DNA from: Conexibacter stalactiti
GTDB taxonomy: Bacteria > Actinomycetota > Thermoleophilia > Solirubrobacterales > Solirubrobacteraceae
Reading direction: 5' to 3' (one strand)
Assembly: GCF_035967765.1 (NCBI RefSeq)
Contig: NZ_JAYWIT010000008.1
DNA length: 64,000 bases
The notes below the pieces were generated by a model that was not told the origin of the DNA, ran no database searches, and was given only the letters and a program-made list of their open reading frames with translations. Shown piece after piece: positions 26,187 through 34,856 of this stretch. The number at the start of each line of letters is the position of its first letter. Position 1 is the stretch's first letter. Position numbers and translations under genes: made by a program.

Positions 26187-27293
26187 TCATGCCGGATCCA
26201 GCTCCCAGCTGATGCCGGCGTCGGCCAGGGCGTCGAGGAAGCTCGCCGGATCGAAGGCGCTCGCGGGGGCGTGGACGCCGACGCCCGCGAACTCCGGCGC
26301 GAGCATCCGCACGGCGCTCTCGACGACCGTCACCGCCGTCAGGCCGTAGACGTCGCTCCCGCGCACGACGCCCGCGCGCGAGCGGCCGTCCTCGCCCTGC
26401 GCGACCGCGACGACGGTGAAGCGCGCGGCCTGCCGCTGCTGCTCCGACGGCCCCTCCGGCAGCCGGTCGACGGCCGCGTGCAGGAGGCTGCCCAGCGGCG
26501 TCCGCAGCGCCAGCGTGAAGGCCGGGATCAGCAGCGGCACCAGCGGCGCGGCGGCGGCGCTGCCGACGAGCGTCTCGACCGTCATCAGCGTCGTCAGACG
26601 GCGCGTGCGCACGTGGCGCGGGACCATCGCGACCTCGCCCGACGGGTACCGCATCACCGGCTGCCAGCCGACCGGGTCGGGGAAGCGGAAGCGGGCGCGC
26701 GGCGTCCGCAGCGGCGCCGGGCGCCAGTCGCCGTCGTCGTAGACGAGCCCGCCGTCGCGCGCCTGCTCCAGCGCGGTGCGGGTCGTGCCGCGCGTCGGGC
26801 GCACGTCACGTGTCGCGTAGGCGATCGTCAGCTCGCGCAACGGCTCCAGCCCCCGCGCGGCGAGGTGGGCGATCAGGTCGCCGGGCACGTAGTCGAAGCC
26901 GGCGGCCGGCACGACCGCGACCTCGGCGGCGCGCGCGGCGTCGTCCCAGCGACGGTGCAGCAGGTCGATCCACGGCTGCTCGCCGGTCGTGTCGACGTAG
27001 TGGCTGCCGGTCTCGATCGCGGCGCGCACGATCGGCTCGCCGTAGCGCATGAACGGACCGGCGCAGTCGACCACGACGGCGCAGTCGCCGAACAGGTGGC
27101 GCAGCCCGTCGCGGTCCTCCAGCTCGACCGCGTGCGTCGGCACGTCGCCGCCGAGGCTGTCGGCCAGCCGCGCCAGCTTGCCGGCGTCACGGCCGGCGAG
27201 CACGCAGTCGAGCCCGCGGCGGCGCAGCTCGTGCGCCACGAGCGTCCCGGTGTAGCCGGTCGCGCCGTAGACGGCGATGACCCCGTTCGCCAT
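26187..27293 (-). CDS. Saccharopine dehydrogenase-like oxidoreductase (trans-acting enoyl reductase type)
   Basis: A 368-residue protein with an N-terminal Rossmann fold, seen as VIAVYGATGYTGTLVAHELRR, followed by VVVDCAGPFMRYGEPIVRA and GSHYVDTTGEQPW. This matches the saccharopine dehydrogenase-like family that includes mycobacterial trans-acting enoyl reductases. NAD(P) binding is well supported; the substrate is not. The ATG at 27291-27293 has a TAGACT box 6 bases upstream, again a leaderless pattern, and it is divergent from the membrane protein at 27416. Confidence 0.85.
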   Translation of the reverse strand: MANGVIAVYGATGYTGTLVAHELRRRGLDCVLAGRDAGKLARLADSLGGDVPTHAVELEDRDGLRHLFGDCAVVVDCAGPFMRYGEPIVRAAIETGSHYVDTTGEQPWIDLLHRRWDDAARAAEVAVVPAAGFDYVPGDLIAHLAARGLEPLRELTIAYATRDVRPTRGTTRTALEQARDGGLVYDDGDWRPAPLRTPRARFRFPDPVGWQPVMRYPSGEVAMVPRHVRTRRLTTLMTVETLVGSAAAAPLVPLLIPAFTLALRTPLGSLLHAAVDRLPEGPSEQQRQAARFTVVAVAQGEDGRSRAGVVRGSDVYGLTAVTVVESAVRMLAPEFAGVGVHAPASAFDPASFLDALADAGISWELDPA

Positions 27294-27415
27294 CGCGCGA
27301 GTCTATCCGCGGCGGCGCGGCCGCACGCCGCCTCGGTCGCCGCCGCCGGTCCGCGCACCAGGCCGCCCGGCGGGCGCGCGTCGTCGGCGCGAGCGCCCGG
27401 TTAGCATGTGCGCAC

Positions 27416-28270
27416 ATGGCCACGAACGACTTCCTCCAGGCGGAGGCGCACGGGCGCCGGCGCGTGGCCATCGTCTCCGGCGTCGCCGCGATCCTGGTGC
27501 TGGCCTCGCCGCTGGTCGGGCGCGTCCTGATCGGCTCCGACATCCCGGACAACGCGATCGCCAACGCGCTGCTGCAGGCCGACCATCGCAGCGCCGTCCT
27601 GCTCAGCGCGGTGCTGTCGGCGCTGGGGCTGCTGGCGATCACCTTCGTCGGCGACTTCCTGCTGCGCGCCGTCGGCAACCGCACGAGAATCCAACCGTTC
27701 GTGCGGCCGCTGCTGGTGCTCGGCGGCGTCGGCCTGGCGATCTTCAGCGTCGTGCTGCAGATCGTCTCCGCGATCCGGCTCGACCACTTCGCGACCGAGA
27801 GCACGCTGACCTGGGAGGAGCTGAAGGAGGCGCAGAGCTACGGCCCCTTCATCTTCGTCGGCATCGTCTTCCAGTTCGCCTTCGCGATCGGCCTGATCCT
27901 CGTCGCGCTGAACGCGATGAGAGTCGGGCTGCTGACGCGCTTCCTCGGCTACCTCGGCGTCTTCAGCGCCGTCCTCTTCGTGATCGCGCTGCTGCCGCTG
28001 CCGATCGTCCAGGCGTACTGGCTGGCGATGCTGGCGCTGCTGCTGTGGAACGTCGGCGGCGCGAGAGAGCCGCCGTCGTGGGCGAGCGGCAGAGAAGAGC
28101 TGTGGCCGACCGCGGCCGAGATGCGCGAGCAGCGCGTCCGCGCCGCGGAGGAGAAGCGCGGCGGCGGCAGCGTCGACGCGGTCGTCGTCGACGACGACCC
28201 GGACGGCGACGGCCAGAACGCCTTCGGCCAGCCGGCCGCCGCCAAGCGCAAGCGCAAGAAGCGGCGCTGA
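27416..28270 (+). CDS. Six-helix membrane protein with charged tail, function unknown
   Basis: A 284-residue protein with about six membrane helices between residues 18 and 215, then a cytoplasmic-type tail with an acidic run (VVVDDDPDGDGQN) and a final basic run (KRKRKKRR). I do not recognise the family. The ATG lies at the end of a perfect 14-base palindrome, CATGTGCGCACATG (27405-27418), and a TAGCAT -10 box ends 8 bases before it, so the mRNA is probably leaderless. The basic end could touch membrane lipid heads or nucleic acid, but this is only a guess. Confidence 0.8.
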   Translation: MATNDFLQAEAHGRRRVAIVSGVAAILVLASPLVGRVLIGSDIPDNAIANALLQADHRSAVLLSAVLSALGLLAITFVGDFLLRAVGNRTRIQPFVRPLLVLGGVGLAIFSVVLQIVSAIRLDHFATESTLTWEELKEAQSYGPFIFVGIVFQFAFAIGLILVALNAMRVGLLTRFLGYLGVFSAVLFVIALLPLPIVQAYWLAMLALLLWNVGGAREPPSWASGREELWPTAAEMREQRVRAAEEKRGGGSVDAVVVDDDPDGDGQNAFGQPAAAKRKRKKRR

Positions 28271-28298
28271 GCCCGCGCGCGCCGCTGCGGCGGCGGGC
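28271..28298. terminator. Nested GC hairpin between convergent genes
   Basis: GCCCGC and GCGGGC enclose an inner GCCGC/GCGGC pair, directly after the stop at 28270 and before the stop of the minus-strand gene at 28312. Confidence 0.4.
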
Positions 28299-28311
28299 GC
28301 GTCGCTGAGCG

Positions 28312-30303
28312 TCAGTCGGGCTGCGGCACGTCCCAGTCCTCGAGCGCGCCGGCGCGGTAGAGCGTGCGCAGCGCGATCGCGGCCTCGGGCATGAACTGCG
28401 CTCCGACCAGCCGCTCGCATTCGGCGACCGCCTGGTCGAGCGGCAGCGGCCGGCTGTAGGGGCGGCTGACCGTCATCACGTCGAGCGTGTCGGCGATGCT
28501 CATCAGCGCGCCGCCGGAGCTGATCTCGGCCGCGCCCAGCCCGTCGGGATAGCCGCGGCCGTCGGGCCGCTCGTGATGGCTGCGGACCCACTGGACCTGC
28601 TCGGGCAGCAGCACGCCGTCGACGATGTCGGCACCGAGCGCGGCGTGGCGCTTGATCACCTCGTACTGCTCGGCGGTGAGCCGGCCGGTCTGCAGCAGGA
28701 TCGCGTCGGGGATGCCGATCTTGCCGACGTCGTGGACGAGCGCCGCCTCCTTCAGCAGCCGGATCCGCCGCTCCTCCCAGCCGCAGGCGCGCGCGAGCTG
28801 CTCGACCAGCCGCGCGACACGCTCGGAGTGGCGGCTCGTCGTCGGGTCCTTCGCGTCGATCGCGCGCGCCAGCGCGGTGATGCCCGCGAGCGTCTTGCGC
28901 CGCAGCAGCGTCTCGGCGCGGTCGGTCGGCGACAGCTCGTGGACGATCGACGGCTCGAAGGTGCAGACGAGGTCGCGGCCGTTGAGCTTGGCCCAGTAGA
29001 GCGCGCCGTCCGCGCAGGCGAACAGCAGCTCGCCGTGGCCGGCGGAGGCGAGGTCGGCGAGGCCGGCCGAGGCCGTCAGCGCGGTGCGGTGCTCGCCGAA
29101 CGGACTCGCGCCGATCGCGGCGCAGGCGCGCTCGACGACCGGCCGCGCGATCGACGGCGTCCAGCCCGGCATGATCAACGCGAACTCGTCTCCGCCGATC
29201 CGCGCCAGCAGCTGGCCCGGGGCGGCGAACTCGGTCAGCCGCTCGCCGACCTCGGCGAGGATCGCGTCGCCGGCGAGGTGGCCGTGCAGGTCGTTGGCGT
29301 CGCGGAAGCGGTCGAGGTCGAAGACGGCGAGCGTCAGCGGCCGCGAGCGGCGGCTGGCGTCGGCGGCCTCCTCCCTCAGCCGCGCGTGGAAGACGCGGTG
29401 GTTGGCGAGGCCGCTGACCGGGTCGGTCGCGGCCATCCGCGCCAGCCGCTCGTGCGCGTCAGCGTTGCCGATCGCGACGCTGAGCAGCTCGGCGAGGTCG
29501 CGCTGGCGCCCGATCGACGCCTCGTCGAAGGCGTCGGCTCTGAGGCTGGTGAGGCCGAGCGCACCCCACAGCTTGCCCTCGACGTAGATCGGCACCTGCA
29601 GCCACGCGACGCGCCCGGCGGCGCGCAGGCGCGCGCCGTGCTCCTTGTCGTCGGCGCGCACGAGCACCGGCTCGCCGGTCGCGCGCAGCTCGTCGAAGAT
29701 CCCTTCGTCGTCGACCTGGTCGCCGGTCACCACGAGCAGCGGCGACGGATGGCGGGTGGAGACGCCGACGACGCGCACACGATCGGCGCCGGTGAACTGG
29801 ACGACCGAGCCGCCGTCGACCCCCTGCAGCCGTGCCGCCTCGTCGGCGACCTGCGCGAACAGGCGGTGCGGCGGCGAGCGGCGCGCGACAGCGGCGGAGA
29901 TCCGCGCCATCGCCGCCTGCTCGGCGGCCAGCTCGGCCGAGCGCGCCTCCGCGCGCTTCTGCACGGTGATGTCGTGGAAGGCGACCAGCAGCCAGTGCTG
30001 AAAGGGGGTGGCGCTGACGGCGAACCACGTGTCGAGCGGTTCGTAGCGGTTCTCGAACTGAACCGGGATCTGCTCGTCGCGGGCGCGCGTCAGCTCGCGC
30101 TCGACGATGGTGCCGCGCAGGTCCGGGTAGCTCTCCCACATCGTGCGCCCGATCAGCTCGTCGGCCGGTCGCCGCAGAAGCGCCGCGCCCTCCTCGCTGA
30201 TGAAGGCCAGCCGCCACTCCTCGTCGACGAGATAGATCGGCCCAGGGAAGCGCGCCAGCAGCTCTGACTCGTTCGACCGCAGGGTGGTCGCCCATCTCTC
30301 CAC
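28312..30303 (-). CDS. PAS-GAF-GGDEF-HD-GYP cyclic di-GMP signalling protein
   Basis: A 663-residue soluble signalling protein. In order it has a PAS domain (about 14-120), a GAF domain (about 135-285), a diguanylate cyclase domain with an intact GGDEF in ARIGGDEFALIM, and an HD-GYP phosphodiesterase domain with HDVGKIGIPD and HHERPDGRGYPDG. Both the making and the breaking site for cyclic di-GMP look intact, so it may be bifunctional and switched by the sensor domains. The RxxD inhibitory site usually found shortly before GGDEF is absent. No transmembrane segment is seen. It is divergent from the membrane protein/protease pair at 30428. Confidence 0.93.
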   Translation of the reverse strand: MERWATTLRSNESELLARFPGPIYLVDEEWRLAFISEEGAALLRRPADELIGRTMWESYPDLRGTIVERELTRARDEQIPVQFENRYEPLDTWFAVSATPFQHWLLVAFHDITVQKRAEARSAELAAEQAAMARISAAVARRSPPHRLFAQVADEAARLQGVDGGSVVQFTGADRVRVVGVSTRHPSPLLVVTGDQVDDEGIFDELRATGEPVLVRADDKEHGARLRAAGRVAWLQVPIYVEGKLWGALGLTSLRADAFDEASIGRQRDLAELLSVAIGNADAHERLARMAATDPVSGLANHRVFHARLREEAADASRRSRPLTLAVFDLDRFRDANDLHGHLAGDAILAEVGERLTEFAAPGQLLARIGGDEFALIMPGWTPSIARPVVERACAAIGASPFGEHRTALTASAGLADLASAGHGELLFACADGALYWAKLNGRDLVCTFEPSIVHELSPTDRAETLLRRKTLAGITALARAIDAKDPTTSRHSERVARLVEQLARACGWEERRIRLLKEAALVHDVGKIGIPDAILLQTGRLTAEQYEVIKRHAALGADIVDGVLLPEQVQWVRSHHERPDGRGYPDGLGAAEISSGGALMSIADTLDVMTVSRPYSRPLPLDQAVAECERLVGAQFMPEAAIALRTLYRAGALEDWDVPQPD

Positions 30304-30427
30304 ATCGCGACTCTTCCCTGCTGGCGCCGCGCGCGCCAGCCCGCGTGCCGATCTTGGCGCGCGGGAACTGCGATCATGTACTCTGGTTTCTTGTAATTAG
30401 GAGGAAGCGGCGGCGATACTGGCGCGC

Positions 30428-31840
30428 ATGCTGCCTCGGACAAGGCGCGCTGTCCTCGTCGCCGTCGCCGCCGCCATCGCCCTGCCCGCCAGCGCGCAGG
30501 GCGCCGCCGCGCCGACCTTCGCCCCCGTGATCGCCGAGCCCGCTCAGCGGCTGACGACCTGCTCGCTGCCGTGCGCGGGCAACGACCTGGTCACGGACGC
30601 CGGCGACGACGTCGTGATCCTCATCCGTCCCAAACCGCGCACCGCCGAGGTGAGCGTCGCCAGAGCGCTGCTCGTCCTGCAGGGCGATCACGACCCGACC
30701 GTCGAGGAGCTGGCGGGAACCAGCGATGGCTCCGGAGACCCGCGTCAGGTGACGATCGCGGTCGGCGACCGCCTCGCGCCGGATCACTACGACGGCGCGC
30801 TGCTGCTGACGCCGAGCTCCAGCGCCGACCAGGTCGTGATCCCGTTCTCGCTCGACGTCCGCTACGGCCCGCTGCTCCCGCTCCTCTTGCTGGTCTTCGG
30901 CCTCTTCTTCGGATGGCTGATCGAGCGGATCTTCAAGCTCGCGCCCAAGCGCGAGTTCAGCACGGCCGCCGAACGGCTGCGGCAGCGGATCAACGCGCTG
31001 CCGGCGAGCGAGAAGGCGCTCTTGACGCCGCTGTTCGACGCTACGCGCGAGCTGCGCGGACAGGACCTCGCGACGGCCACGAGACAGCTCGATTCACTCG
31101 AGGCGGCCGTTCGCGCGCTGCGGCAGAGCCGCGATCTGCAAGACGCCGCGCTGTCGGACCCCTTCCGGATGACGCTGGTCGCGTGGGTCCAGCGGCTCGA
31201 AGGGACCGTGGGCGCGCTCGGGGACGCGATCCGCTCGTACGCGGCTGGATTCGACAGAGAGGTCGCCGCTGTGCAGCGCGCCGCCGAGGAGCTGATGCAG
31301 GCGCACGCCGCCGGGCTGCAGCTCACCGACCTCAGCAGCAGAGCTGAGCAGGCCGCGCAGAAGGACGCGGCATACGACGCCTTCACGCAGACGGTCGAAG
31401 CCGCCCGCAGAGCGATCGCGGACGTCTCGCCGGACCCGGGCGACGCGGCCCCCGCGCTGCCGCCGCTGCTCGCCGAGGTGCGGCGGCGATATGACCTGCT
31501 GCAGCCGGCGCAGGCGGCCGCCGCGCCCGGGACGCCGCTGCCGGCGGGCGTCGGCGGCGTGCTCGGCACGGCCTCCGCCGCGCTGCCCGCGACGGTCCTC
31601 CTCACGTCGCCGGGAGCGACCTTCGACACGCTCGCGGACATCGCGAAGACGGCGATCCCGATCGCGTCGGGCATCGTCGTGCTCGTCGTGCTGGCGATCG
31701 GCTTCAAGCTGACCTACCTCGACGACGCGACCTTCGGGGCGAGCATCAGCGACTGGTCGGCGCTCTTCGTCTGGGGCCTGGCCGCCTGGGGGACGCGTCA
31801 GGCGCTCACGGGCCTCGGACCACCGGCGGCGAAGGCGTGA
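30428..31840 (+). CDS. Membrane-anchored coiled-coil protein with extracytoplasmic domain, paired with a protease
   Basis: A 470-residue protein of unrecognised family. It has a signal sequence (1-25), an extracytoplasmic beta-rich domain of about 115 residues with a close cysteine pair (C45, C49), and a membrane helix (148-166). A long helical, coiled-coil-prone cytoplasmic region follows (about 175-335), then an Ala/Pro linker, and two more hydrophobic helices at 404-430 and 443-462. The layout is that of a sensor or scaffold spanning the membrane. The next gene, a trypsin-like protease, begins 3 bases after its stop. The ATG at 30428 is the only start before the signal; an AGGAGG at 30400-30405 is rather far upstream of it. 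Confidence 0.82.
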   Translation: MLPRTRRAVLVAVAAAIALPASAQGAAAPTFAPVIAEPAQRLTTCSLPCAGNDLVTDAGDDVVILIRPKPRTAEVSVARALLVLQGDHDPTVEELAGTSDGSGDPRQVTIAVGDRLAPDHYDGALLLTPSSSADQVVIPFSLDVRYGPLLPLLLLVFGLFFGWLIERIFKLAPKREFSTAAERLRQRINALPASEKALLTPLFDATRELRGQDLATATRQLDSLEAAVRALRQSRDLQDAALSDPFRMTLVAWVQRLEGTVGALGDAIRSYAAGFDREVAAVQRAAEELMQAHAAGLQLTDLSSRAEQAAQKDAAYDAFTQTVEAARRAIADVSPDPGDAAPALPPLLAEVRRRYDLLQPAQAAAAPGTPLPAGVGGVLGTASAALPATVLLTSPGATFDTLADIAKTAIPIASGIVVLVVLAIGFKLTYLDDATFGASISDWSALFVWGLAAWGTRQALTGLGPPAAKA

Positions 31841-31843
31841 GCG

Positions 31844-32803
31844 ATGGAGGCTTCGGGCTTCGGACAACTCGACGCGACCTACCAGGTCCTCTCCGACGTC
31901 CTGCTGCGTCTCCCGTTCCTCGACGCGCCTGACGTCGGGCTGACGATCCGCCGCGCGACCGCCGAGACGGGGCTCGACTTCGAGCAGCGCCGGACACCTG
32001 TCGCGGCCGTCGGGCTCGACCGGCAGCATCAGACGGTGACGGTCTTCCTCGCGGAGGACGTCAAGCTCGACGGAGCCAGCGTGGCGGAGGCCCTCGGCCT
32101 CGGCGGCGAGGTCCTCACGCGCTACTCCGGACCGATCCTGCCCGCGGCGCGCGGCGGAGAGTCGGTCTCAGGCGACGTCGGCGGCGGTGAGACCGGAACG
32201 ATCACCTGCGTCGTCGAGGACAGCGCCCAGCAGCCGCTGCTGCTCGGCTGCAACCACACGCTGGCAGGTGTGAACCGGGCGGTCCGCAGAACCGACACGG
32301 TCCGCCAGCCGGGCGCGGCGGCGGGCGGCCTCTCGCCCGCCGACACCGCCGGGCCGGTGCGCGACTTCGAGCAGCTCCAGCTGGGCGGCGTCACCGCCAA
32401 CGTAATGGATGCCGCGGTCAGCGACCTGCGCGACGCGACGCAGGCGCATCCGGGCGTCGTCGGCATCGGCCCGATCGCCGGCATCGGCGCCGCCGCGCAC
32501 GGCGACGCCGTCGAGAAGGTCGGCTGGAGCACCGGCCACACGAAGGGCACCTACCAGTACGACATGCGCTACACGACCGCGTTCGGCAACACGCCGGCGC
32601 TGTTCGAAGGTCAGATGGGGATCGTCGGCAGCGGCCAGCCGGGCAGCTTCGCGCAGCAGGGCGACTCGGGCGCACCGGTCCTGCTGCCCGGCTCCTCGGA
32701 GCTGGTGGGCATGGTGGTCGGCGTCGCCAACGGCCTCGACCTGACCTTCGTCTCGCCGATCGTCCCCGTGCTCAGCCGCTTCGGGGTCACACCGATGCCG
32801 TGA
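31844..32803 (+). CDS. Trypsin-like serine protease of NAL1 type, no signal peptide
   Basis: A 319-residue protein. The second half shows the chymotrypsin fold: the catalytic His region LLLGCNHTLAG (His138), the Asp region NVMDAAVSDL (Asp189), the VGWSTGHTKGTY segment typical of this branch, and GDSGAPVLL (Ser275). This order and the VG.STGHTKG signature match the bacterial relatives of the plant protease NAL1. There is no signal peptide or membrane segment, so it should act in the cytoplasm. The first 100 residues form a small extra domain with FLAEDVKLDGASV. It follows the membrane coiled-coil gene by 3 bases, so the two are surely cotranscribed and probably work together. The target is unknown. 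Confidence 0.85.
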   Translation: MEASGFGQLDATYQVLSDVLLRLPFLDAPDVGLTIRRATAETGLDFEQRRTPVAAVGLDRQHQTVTVFLAEDVKLDGASVAEALGLGGEVLTRYSGPILPAARGGESVSGDVGGGETGTITCVVEDSAQQPLLLGCNHTLAGVNRAVRRTDTVRQPGAAAGGLSPADTAGPVRDFEQLQLGGVTANVMDAAVSDLRDATQAHPGVVGIGPIAGIGAAAHGDAVEKVGWSTGHTKGTYQYDMRYTTAFGNTPALFEGQMGIVGSGQPGSFAQQGDSGAPVLLPGSSELVGMVVGVANGLDLTFVSPIVPVLSRFGVTPMP

Positions 32804-32807
32804 TGCG

Positions 32808-32838
32808 CCTCCCCGGCGGCTTGACGCCGCCGGGGAGG
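32808..32838. terminator. Perfect 13-base hairpin
   Basis: CCTCCCCGGCGGC and GCCGCCGGGGAGG with a 5-base loop, just after the protease stop at 32803 and before the stop of the convergent aldehyde dehydrogenase gene at 32861. Confidence 0.75.
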
Positions 32839-32860
32839 CCCACAGTGCGCTTCGCGACGG

Positions 32861-34237
32861 TCAGCCGCCGACGCGGATCAGCTTCTTGTTGACGAACTCG
32901 TCGGCGCCGAAGCGGCCCAGCTCGCGGCCGAAGCCGGAGCCCTTGACACCGCCGAACGGCAGCTCGACGCCATCGGCGTCGACGACGTTGACGAAGACCA
33001 TGCCGGCCTCGATCTGGTCGGCGACGCGCGCCGCCTGCTCGGCGTCGCTGGAGAAGACGTACGAGCCGAGGCCGTACGGCGTGTCGTTCGCGAGCCGCAC
33101 GGCCTCCTCCTCGGAGGCGGCGCGGTAGACCTGCGCGACCGGGCCGAAGAACTCCTCCCGGTAGGCCGGGTTGTCGGGCGCGATGTCGGCCAGCACCGTC
33201 GCCTTGAAGTAGGCGCCGTCGCGACCGCCGCCGGCGACCAGCCGCGCGCCGCTGGCGAGCGCCTGCTCGACCTGCGACTCCAGCCGCTCGGCCGCCGCCT
33301 CCGACGACAGCGGACCGAGCGTCGTCTCGTCGGAGGAGGGGTCGCCCGGCTGCATCGCCGTCATCGACGCGGCGAGCTTGGAGAGGAACTCGTCGTAGTG
33401 CTCGTCGAGCACGACGAACCGCTTCGCCGCGTTGCAGGCCTGGCCGCCGTTGCCCATGCGCGCGGCGACCGCCGCCTCCACGACCGCGTCGAGGTCGTCG
33501 TTCTTGAGCACGAGGAACGGATCGGAGCCGCCCAGCTCGAGCACGACCTTCTTCAGGTGGCGCCCGGCGATCGCGGCGACGGCGGCGCCGGCGCGGCCGG
33601 AGCCCGTCAGCGAGACGCCCTGAACGCGCGGATCGCCGATCACCCACTCGATCTGCTCGTTGGTCGCGTAGATGTTGACGTAGGCGTCGGCGGGGAGGCC
33701 GGCGTCGTGGAAGATCTGCTCCATCGCGGCGGCCGACTCCGGGCACTGCGGCGCGTGCTTGAGCAGGATCGTGTTGCCGATCAGCAGGTTCGGGCCGGCG
33801 AAGCGAGCCACCTGGTAGTACGGGAAGTTCCACGGCATGATCCCGAGCAGCAAGCCGACCGGGGTCCGGCGCACGAGCGCCGAGCCCTCGCCGTCGAGCA
33901 GTCTGATCGGCTCGTCCTTCAGCAGCTCCGCCGCGTTGTCGCAGTAGTACTCGTAGATCGCCGCGCTGAAGTCGACCTCGCCGAGCGCCTCCTGCACCGG
34001 CTTGCCCATCTCGCGGACGATGATCGCCGCCAGCTCCTCGCGCCGCTCGGTGTGCAGCTCGGCCGCTCTGCGCAGGACCGCCACGCGCTCCTCGAGCGTC
34101 GTCTCCCGGCCCCACGGCGTCGCCGCCGCCGCGGCCCGGCCGATCGCATCCTTCAGCGCCTCGTCACTGATGACGTCGTAGGTCTTGAGCGTCGTCCCCG
34201 TCGCGGGGTCGACGACTGCGTAGGTCGGTGTGGACAA
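32861..34237 (-). CDS. NAD(P)-dependent aldehyde dehydrogenase (succinate-semialdehyde dehydrogenase-like)
   Basis: A 458-residue member of the aldehyde dehydrogenase superfamily, which oxidises aldehydes to acids. The general base is in LELGGSDPF and the nucleophile Cys in GNGGQACNAAKR, with the cofactor segment IMPWNFPYYQVARF. The short length and GQACNAAKR form resemble the GabD1-type of actinobacteria. The start is a TTG at 34235-34237 preceded by AGAGAGGGA; no ATG fits. It lies downstream of the esterase/CoA-ligase operon but is separated by a 160-base gap with its own inverted repeat, so it is probably its own unit. Confidence 0.9.
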   Translation of the reverse strand: MSTPTYAVVDPATGTTLKTYDVISDEALKDAIGRAAAAATPWGRETTLEERVAVLRRAAELHTERREELAAIIVREMGKPVQEALGEVDFSAAIYEYYCDNAAELLKDEPIRLLDGEGSALVRRTPVGLLLGIMPWNFPYYQVARFAGPNLLIGNTILLKHAPQCPESAAAMEQIFHDAGLPADAYVNIYATNEQIEWVIGDPRVQGVSLTGSGRAGAAVAAIAGRHLKKVVLELGGSDPFLVLKNDDLDAVVEAAVAARMGNGGQACNAAKRFVVLDEHYDEFLSKLAASMTAMQPGDPSSDETTLGPLSSEAAAERLESQVEQALASGARLVAGGGRDGAYFKATVLADIAPDNPAYREEFFGPVAQVYRAASEEEAVRLANDTPYGLGSYVFSSDAEQAARVADQIEAGMVFVNVVDADGVELPFGGVKGSGFGRELGRFGADEFVNKKLIRVGG

Positions 34238-34262
34238 CGTGTTCCCTCTCTGGTGGATGCGG

Positions 34263-34286
34263 TCAACGACGTGCCTACATCGTTGA
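34263..34286. promoter_or_regulatory. Inverted repeat upstream of the aldehyde dehydrogenase
   Basis: Perfect arms TCAACGA and TCGTTGA are spaced by 10 bases, centred about 37 bases upstream of the TTG start. This is operator-like. The rest of 34238-34397 has no gene. Confidence 0.45.
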
Positions 34287-34397
34287 TGCCCTACCTATCA
34301 CGTGGCGACGCGACGAAATGTCCAGTTCAGCGGGCTCGCTCTCGACGTCTGTGAGTGTCGTGCGGCTGCGACGCGCTCTCCTTCGGCACCTGGGCGC

Positions 34398-34856
34398 TCA
34401 CGCGTAGAAGCGCACGACGGTGTCGGCGACGCAGGCCGGCTTCGGCGCGCCGGGGATCTCGACGGTCACCCGGATCAGCGCCTGCACGCCGCCCGCGACG
34501 TCGCTCACCGAGACGATCCGCGCGCGAGCCTGGACCGACGCGCCGACCGGCACCGGCGACGGGAACCGCACGCGCTCGAGCCCGTAGTTGACGCTCATCG
34601 ACGTGCCCTCGACCCGCAGCAGCGCGCCCGACAGCGGTCCCACCAGCGACAGCGTGAGGAAGCCGTGGGCGGTCGGCGCGCCGAAGGGACCGGCCGCCGC
34701 GCGCTCGGGATCGGTGTGGATCCACTGGCGGTCGCCGGTCAGCTCCGCGAAGCCGTCGATCCGCGCCTGCTCGATCGTCACGGGCGCGCCGGGGCCGAGC
34801 TCGGCGCCGGCCATCCCCCGCAGCGCCTCGATGCTGCCAACGACGGTGGGAGTCAT
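34398..34856 (-). CDS. MaoC-like (R)-specific enoyl-CoA hydratase
   Basis: A 152-residue hot-dog fold protein with the hydratase 2 motif in TGDRQWIHTDPERA, where Asp and His four residues apart are catalytic, followed by FGAPTAHGFLTLSL. It would hydrate an enoyl-CoA in a beta-oxidation type pathway. The ATG at 34854-34856 overlaps the stop of the enoyl-CoA hydratase gene by 4 bases, making it the last gene of the esterase/ligase/hydratase operon. Confidence 0.88.
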   Translation of the reverse strand: MTPTVVGSIEALRGMAGAELGPGAPVTIEQARIDGFAELTGDRQWIHTDPERAAAGPFGAPTAHGFLTLSLVGPLSGALLRVEGTSMSVNYGLERVRFPSPVPVGASVQARARIVSVSDVAGGVQALIRVTVEIPGAPKPACVADTVVRFYA

